DNA of 64,000 nucleotides, from assembly GCF_026151205.1 (NCBI RefSeq), contig NC_087080.1, forward strand, positions 2,707,096 through 2,771,095, written 5' to 3'. This document shows positions 58,376 to 64,000 of the stretch, in pieces (within the stretch, counting starts at the first letter, position 1; every line of letters starts with the position of its first letter). The position numbers and the translations under genes were made by a program. This stretch comes from Bolinopsis microptera (taxonomy: Eukaryota > Ctenophora > Tentaculata > Lobata > Bolinopsidae). Under the pieces are notes generated by a model. The model did no database searches. It worked only from the letters and a program-made list of their open reading frames with translations, and had not been told where the DNA came from.

Positions 58376-59883
58376 GTAAGCATTATTTAATTGAGTCCGT
58401 GTAGTAACCTAGTGAACCTAGCACTATAATTCTAGTGGTTTAACTTACATTGTTTGTTTTATTTTATTTTTTGTTGTCGAAAGAAAATGGGAGTAATCCT
58501 GGCAACACTAAGTTTTCGCACTGATTCTAACACTAAACGCAGAGGTATGACTTAAACCTGCCTATTTTTGTGAATTCATAACAATGTTCCGTTATCTTAG
58601 AATTTAGAGAGAGTAAAATAATACAAGACTTATTTTGACATAAGATTAACAGGGGTAGATTTTTGATTGTTCAGAGCCTAGTCTCTTTTTTATTGGTTCA
58701 CCCGATTCACCAAGACGATCTGACGGGTTCGCTGCTCTGTCACATGATCATCCCAAGAGCCAATGAGTTTCGAGCCGATAATGACACTGATTTGTGGTCA
58801 ACCAATCACCGAGTAAGAGCAAATGAAGTGGGGACCGTTTGCCGTTTTACCGTGCTCCAATCAGCATCGAATAAGGTAATCACATATGATATCGTGTCAG
58901 CGAATCAGCGTCAGTTGAGATAACGGATTAACGGTATTATGAATATCGACGCAAGTATATAATATTGTACCGTTTTAGTCTTTTATCTCACCTTATCTCT
59001 GAAATTTACAAATGTGATAAATGATAAGAACGTTCTCTGAACAGTCGAGTTAAACTACGGAATAGTTTCTTGATAATGGAAAGATAAAACAATGATAGCG
59101 AGAATCTGTCCACTGTAAGTACAATATTTTGTTATCGTGAGATTAAAGTATCTCATATAGTTTATCAGGGATATATCATATAGTTCGGGTGTACTGTGTA
59201 CGACATTACATTACATCTCAAAATGTTCAATTACCTCCGGTCAAGACCTAAAACAAAACACAGAATTACACTTAAACGTAAACCGGACCCTATTGTATTG
59301 TATTGTATCAGATGCCATCATATGGAGTAGATGGTCTCCTGCACCTTTTCCGCCTTCGACCGGACCCTAACAGCTAGCAGCTAGCTATTACATCAATTAT
59401 CGTTAAATAAGAATTATAAAAACTTGACTGTCAATTGTTATGGTATTGGTATAGCCACTCTGGAGTGGGTCCGAGCAGTAGACTCGCGCTACTGACACCC
59501 GGGAATGGTAATGCACGGATACAGTTAACGCCGTGTAGCAAGAGCTTCAGAGGATCCTGCCTGCTGCAGGTATGCTGAGTGGCAGATGCGACAAGCGCAC
59601 TACTTCCAGCGGACATCAAGATGGCAGTCTGGCCATCAGAGTTATTCAGAACACTCTCCCTTTTAACTAGAAACATGTTGATGTCACAGTTTCTAGCCTA
59701 CTTCTGCTGTAAGAACCTCCTCACAGCTTGATGACTTTGGGTTCTGTGTACTGAGGCACAAAACCCCCCTATTTTACTCTCCCTCACTGTCTGTGTGTGG
59801 CTGCAGACCCTCAGTTCTCTTATCAGTCATTTTTTGGTTGCCTGAGATCTTGGACTTGTTGCTAGTGGGCTACCAACCCCTAG
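58376..59883. other. Region upstream of the LINE ORF, with a CCAAT-rich block
   Basis: At 58690-58920 several CCAAT or ATTGG boxes cluster (TTATTGGTTC, GCCAATGAG, ACCAATCACC, TCCAATCAGC), which could be a promoter. From about 59450 the sequence becomes richer in GC and is probably the 5' part of the LINE. No second LINE ORF was found. Confidence 0.35.
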
Positions 59884-62800
59884 CTTTACTCTGGTACTCG
59901 CAAAGTTTTTTGCCACGCACCCGTTTATCAACATTACAACGAACTAAACAACTACAGCACTAGGGTTCCAGCCCCTACCTCTCCTTCTGATAGTCCAGCT
60001 CATGATGACGCTGCACCTTTAAACCCTTCGGGGAGAGAAGCAGCTGATGGTATCTGGGTTAAAAGAAGGACCATCAAAAAACCAAAAATTAACAAAAAAA
60101 TCTCAGAATCCTTTTACCTTTCTACTTACAATGTAAGATCTCTCACTGAAGAATGGAAGCAATGGGAACTTGTGTGCAAAGCCAAAGCCTTTGACATACC
60201 TGTGATTGCACTTCAAGAGCATCGTATTAAGAAGACTCCTTATATAATGCGTGATGGCTACAAGTTCCTCCTAGCATCTCCTCCCCCTAAAAGTAGAACG
60301 CTCCTCGGACTTGGCTTCCTCCTTTCCCCTTGGGCCCAACAATGCTACATCGACCATAACGTCTTCTCAGACAGGATAATGTCTGTTTCTTTTACCGGTG
60401 AAGTTTGCACACACTTAGTTACTTGTCATTCACCTACTAATGTATCTACAGACCTTGAAGTTGAACAGTTCTATGCAGAGTTAACTTCTTGTGTCCGATC
60501 TTTTCCACCTCATGACGTAGTAGCTATAGCTGGCGACCTGAATGCTCACCTCGGAAAAGACACCTGCAACACCAACGCATTTTATGAATGTACAAACCGA
60601 AACGGACAGCATCTTCTTGATTTTGCCCAAGAAAACGCTTTCACCATTGGTGCGCTAAAGTTTAACAAAAAGCATTCTAAAAAGGTGACTTGGACAGCAC
60701 CAAATGGTCAACTGCATCAGAATGACCACATCCTCATTCGCTCAAAATGGCAGAATTCACTTAAAAACTGTGAGTCATACATTAATCCATCGGTTCAATC
60801 TGACCATCGGATTGTCACAGCGACTATCAAACTGTCAATAAGGACCAACATCGTCCGACCTAAGGTAATCAAGTATGACTGGGAGGAGTTAAAAAGTAAC
60901 ACTGCAACTTCAACAGCCTTCCAACTCCAGCTCCAGAACAGGTTCACTGCCTTAATGGATGAAGAGAACGAGACTGATGACCTCGTCCAACACAACCAGC
61001 ATGCATACACCAACATGATAAGTGCTATTAATGACACAGCAGAGAAAGTACTTCCCAAAAGGAAGAAGACTAGTCTAACTGCTCAGATTTCATCTAATCC
61101 TGAGTACCGAGCTGCTGTCAAGGCACGAGATGCTGCGTTGAAAGATAGTCACAAAAGAAAGACACGAGCTGCTACTAAAGCCCTCCGTGATGCCACCCTT
61201 GAAGTCAGGAAGGTCGAAACCAGCATACAAGAAGCGTTTGTTAATAAGACAATTGATCAAGTAGATCAGCTGTTTATTCCGCAACCCGCAAACCACCCAG
61301 GGTATGCAGCATGGCAGACGAAATCAAACAGCTCTGGTATTGCGTGGAAGCTTATAAATGACCTTACCAATCGTAAGCCTAAATCTATGTCTCCATTACC
61401 TGGATATAGAAACAAGGCAGATCGAGCAAAGGCGTGGACTGACCACTACAGCAAACTGCTTTACAATCCTGCTGACAACATCAGAATGGGTAGCTTTGAA
61501 GTCCAAAAGCCAGAACTCCCAATTGAAACGTCACCGTTCTCAGCAGATGAACTATCTACAGCTCTCAAGCAGACAAAGGACACGTACGGTCATGACGGAA
61601 TTCCTTCTCTGCTGTACAAGTGTGTTGACTTGGACACTACTTTACTATCTCTGTTCAACAACATGCTAGCTACTGGTAAAGCCCCGGAAGAGCTCCTTGT
61701 CACTGCCATTCTTCCTATACCCAAAGGAGCTAAAAAGTTCTGTCCTGAAAATAGCAGAGGCATCTCCATCCTCCCTGTTGCCACGAAAATCTACAACAGG
61801 CTGCTTCTAAACCGAATCAGGAGCCACATAGAACCTCGCCTCCGATACAACCAGAATGGTTTCCGGCCTGGAAGAGGGACTCGTGAACAGATTCTGGCTC
61901 TTAGACGTATCATCGAAGAGGTTGTGAACTTCCAGCTTCCTTGTGTCATCTCCTTTATTGACTTCTCAAAGGCCTTTGACTGCATCTTCAGATCGCATCT
62001 TCCCGACATCCTGGCTTCCTACGGCTTTCCTAAAAAAATCATAAAAGCCATTATGTCACTCTACATCAACACCAAGGCTAAAATCATGACCCCTGAAGGT
62101 ATAACCTTAGAATTCCTTACCAACCTCGGAATTCTCCAGGGCGATGTTCTTGCACCTCTCATTTTTATCATCGTCCTGGATTTCATACTAAGACTAGCAA
62201 TAGGGCCACGTGATGGGTTTAAAGTTGGAAGTAACTACATTGCTGATTTGGACTTCGCCGATGACCTAGCAACAATTACTGACAGCTTCAGCGAAAATGG
62301 CCGCCTTTGCCAAAGCATTTCTGATATAGCAGCCCGTTATGGTCTCCTTATTAACATCGGAAAGACCAAATACATGTCCTATAATATCCCGCGACCTGTC
62401 AACTCAGACGATAGAGTCTTTATTAACGGCAACCCTTTAGAAGAAGTTCATGACTTTAAGTACCTTGGATCCTTTATAGCCTCAACAAGCAGAGACATCA
62501 ATGTCAGGAAAGGCCTCGCATGGAAAGCTTTACAGAGTCTAGATGCTTTTTGGAAATCTAATATGTCCAGGAAGATCAAGACTAAGATTTTTCGAACTGC
62601 AGTAGAACCTGTTCTGCTGTATGGTGCAGAAACCTGGACTCTTAAAAAGGCTGATATCAGAGCACTAGACGGTGTTTATACTAGAATGCTACGAAGGGTC
62701 TTTGGTATCTCATGGAAATCACATACACCTAACTCCGTTCTTTACGGAAAGATTCCATCGGTGACAGATACTATAAAGACACGAAGACTTCGTTTTGCAG

Positions 62801-63024
62801 GACATGTCTACCGTCTACAGGACCAACCTGCTCAACAACTCCTTTTCTGGCAACCATCCTATGGCCAGCGTTATCGAGGACGACCACATAAGACCTTCCC
62901 GGACGTCCTACTTGAAGACACTGGAATGGAACCTGACCAGCTGCGTTTACTCATGTGTGATAGGGATAAATGGAGAGAAGCGTTGACACGAAACTCGTTC
63001 CAGATTTCATCTGGATCGACCTAG
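59884..63024 (+). CDS. APE-type LINE ORF2 (endonuclease plus reverse transcriptase)
   Basis: The protein nicks target DNA and copies the element's RNA. The frame is open from 59884; the stretch before the first GTG/ATG already contains the endonuclease motif YNVRSL (about 60135), so the 5' end of the ORF or a start codon is missing. Later endonuclease motifs are LQEHR, AGDLNAH and SDHRIV (to about 60810). The reverse transcriptase shows FIDFSKAFD (about 61957), GILQGDVLAPLIF (about 62125) and the catalytic FADDLA (about 62251). The C-terminus has TRRLRFAGHVYR and GRPHKTF, common in RTE-like and CR1-like elements. There are no internal stops, so the copy is young. The 3' tail contains AATAAAGAAAAA near 63170. 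The clade is not settled. Confidence 0.88.
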   Translation, partial: LYSGTRKVFCHAPVYQHYNELNNYSTRVPAPTSPSDSPAHDDAAPLNPSGREAADGIWVKRRTIKKPKINKKISESFYLSTYNVRSLTEEWKQWELVCKAKAFDIPVIALQEHRIKKTPYIMRDGYKFLLASPPPKSRTLLGLGFLLSPWAQQCYIDHNVFSDRIMSVSFTGEVCTHLVTCHSPTNVSTDLEVEQFYAELTSCVRSFPPHDVVAIAGDLNAHLGKDTCNTNAFYECTNRNGQHLLDFAQENAFTIGALKFNKKHSKKVTWTAPNGQLHQNDHILIRSKWQNSLKNCESYINPSVQSDHRIVTATIKLSIRTNIVRPKVIKYDWEELKSNTATSTAFQLQLQNRFTALMDEENETDDLVQHNQHAYTNMISAINDTAEKVLPKRKKTSLTAQISSNPEYRAAVKARDAALKDSHKRKTRAATKALRDATLEVRKVETSIQEAFVNKTIDQVDQLFIPQPANHPGYAAWQTKSNSSGIAWKLINDLTNRKPKSMSPLPGYRNKADRAKAWTDHYSKLLYNPADNIRMGSFEVQKPELPIETSPFSADELSTALKQTKDTYGHDGIPSLLYKCVDLDTTLLSLFNNMLATGKAPEELLVTAILPIPKGAKKFCPENSRGISILPVATKIYNRLLLNRIRSHIEPRLRYNQNGFRPGRGTREQILALRRIIEEVVNFQLPCVISFIDFSKAFDCIFRSHLPDILASYGFPKKIIKAIMSLYINTKAKIMTPEGITLEFLTNLGILQGDVLAPLIFIIVLDFILRLAIGPRDGFKVGSNYIADLDFADDLATITDSFSENGRLCQSISDIAARYGLLINIGKTKYMSYNIPRPVNSDDRVFINGNPLEEVHDFKYLGSFIASTSRDINVRKGLAWKALQSLDAFWKSNMSRKIKTKIFRTAVEPVLLYGAETWTLKKADIRALDGVYTRMLRRVFGISWKSHTPNSVLYGKIPSVTDTIKTRRLRFAGHVYRLQDQPAQQLLFWQPSYGQRYRGRPHKTFPDVLLEDTGMEPDQLRLLMCDRDKWREALTRNSFQISSGST

Positions 63025-64000
63025 GCAGGTAGGCAGGCATAGCTAACATGATTATTCGAACGAAGTAACTTCATGGTTGATGTTAATTACTAGCGCTACA
63101 ACTTATAAAGTACTCAGTCATAATATTTTGCTATAACCATTACCAACGAAGTTTGTTTTGCCGGCTTAAAATAAAGAAAAAGGGACACATAATGTATGCG
63201 TCAAAGCACATGTCTCTTAGACAGCTAGTTGTTTAGCTACGTTTCTTAAATCTTGTCCATTTTAACGATTACATGAATGGAAAGTACCTCGCGCGCAGTT
63301 AATTGTATACATGTGCAGCGCGCGGTCAATTGTCTTTTATCAAATTCGATTAGAATCGTAAACAATGACATTAATCATTGATCATTCCTAATGACATTAA
63401 ACATGATTAATGTCATGTATCGACTTAACGATTGTGTATACCTAAGTGCTACGTATTGTTTTACATCGATATCGATGTTGGGAACTCAGTTGTTGACCTT
63501 GATATAATTATAAGATGATTGTATCGAGACTCGAGTATTCGGTCCTCCACCATCATCTTCATTGTTCATTTCATGCTTCTCTTCCCGAACTTCTGTTCGT
63601 ACCGAATGCAGTCCAGGTAGCGCACGGAAGTTCGTCTGAGTGCAATATAGCTGATTACATTGGTGATTACATTGCGTTTCGAATGATAGCGCTTGTCGAC
63701 CCATGCCGTGCGTGTCGAATCTATATAATATGGCCCCGCCCCCAAGCATTCCCGAGGTAACTGAATTATTCATCGTTCCACCCTATATCCTTGTCTTTTT
63801 TTCAGCAGATCCTTGTTATGGTGGAGTAGTAGGTATACAGGGTGTTTTAGCTGCAGTCAGTGGTCATTAGCCATTACTTTACTCGTTATTACACAATCCA
63901 CATACAGTAATAGTCCTACTCCGATTATTACCTCGCTGCCTAGTCTGTAGACCAGTTATTTGTAGTTCAAAACAATTATCGGTTAAACATGTTTACAACA
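63025..64000. other. LINE 3' end and flank
   Basis: The LINE 3' UTR probably ends at the A-rich run near 63180. Beyond it, at 63730-63745, a GC box (GGGCGGGGCC on the minus strand) stands next to a TATA-like ATTATATAGA. Downstream on the minus strand an ATG frame MNNEDDGGGPNTRVSIQSS follows. This could be a promoter and first exon but has no other support. Confidence 0.35.

Overview
The window is nuclear DNA from an animal. It is AT-rich, its genes are split into short exons with GT-AG introns from under 0.1 kb to over 12 kb, and it is heavily invaded by eukaryotic transposons (hAT, piggyBac, Helitron, a TA-inserting element, APE-type LINE, foldback elements). The gene set (two-pore channel, 4CL-type acyl-CoA ligase, mitochondrial enoyl-CoA hydratase, intronless rhodopsin-like receptor) fits an invertebrate. 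A cnidarian is my best guess, but nothing in the sequence proves it.

Host genes. Positions 1-1390 (minus) carry five exons of a two-pore channel whose 3' part lies off the left edge; I assembled it from splice sites because no exon is a long ORF. Positions 3951-23765 (minus) are a complete 12-exon acyl-CoA ligase of 545 residues. Its 12.4 kb sixth intron contains an intronless GPCR on the opposite strand (20076-21077). About 0.4 kb upstream on the same strand lies mitochondrial enoyl-CoA hydratase (24201-25045), whose last 15 or so codons are displaced by a one-base frameshift. Weaker evidence gives a duplicated terminal exon at 28.4-28.8 kb, a convincing but unidentified terminal exon at 54.3 kb (minus), and isolated possible first exons at 56.2 and 58.3 kb (plus).

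Mobile DNA. Two copies of one poly-G-ended hAT-type element, each about 0.82-0.85 kb once later insertions are removed, sit at 10590-12875 and, inverted, at 44464-52597. Both have perfect 8-bp target duplications. The first copy was later hit by a TA-inserting element (10831-12299). The second was hit by a 6-kb piggyBac element (44633-50602, TTAA) and by a Helitron (50717-52030). The Helitron itself holds another poly-G hAT MITE (51493-51896), and the piggyBac holds a 149-bp hAT MITE (49719-49867). Comparing the copies gives the empty sites, so the order of insertion can be read directly. The piggyBac element encodes a DDD transposase and, upstream on the same strand, an unfamiliar 515-residue protein with about 30 copies of a 13-residue acidic repeat.

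Other repeats. There is a 737-bp near-perfect foldback MITE about 10 bp from a splice donor (8633-9369), a nine-copy array of a roughly 413-437 bp unit (29640-33420), a 2.9-kb GC-rich foldback element built of GGACTCCG motifs (34389-37301), and a nearly full-length LINE ORF2 (59884-63024). The remaining stretches show no gene I can support.
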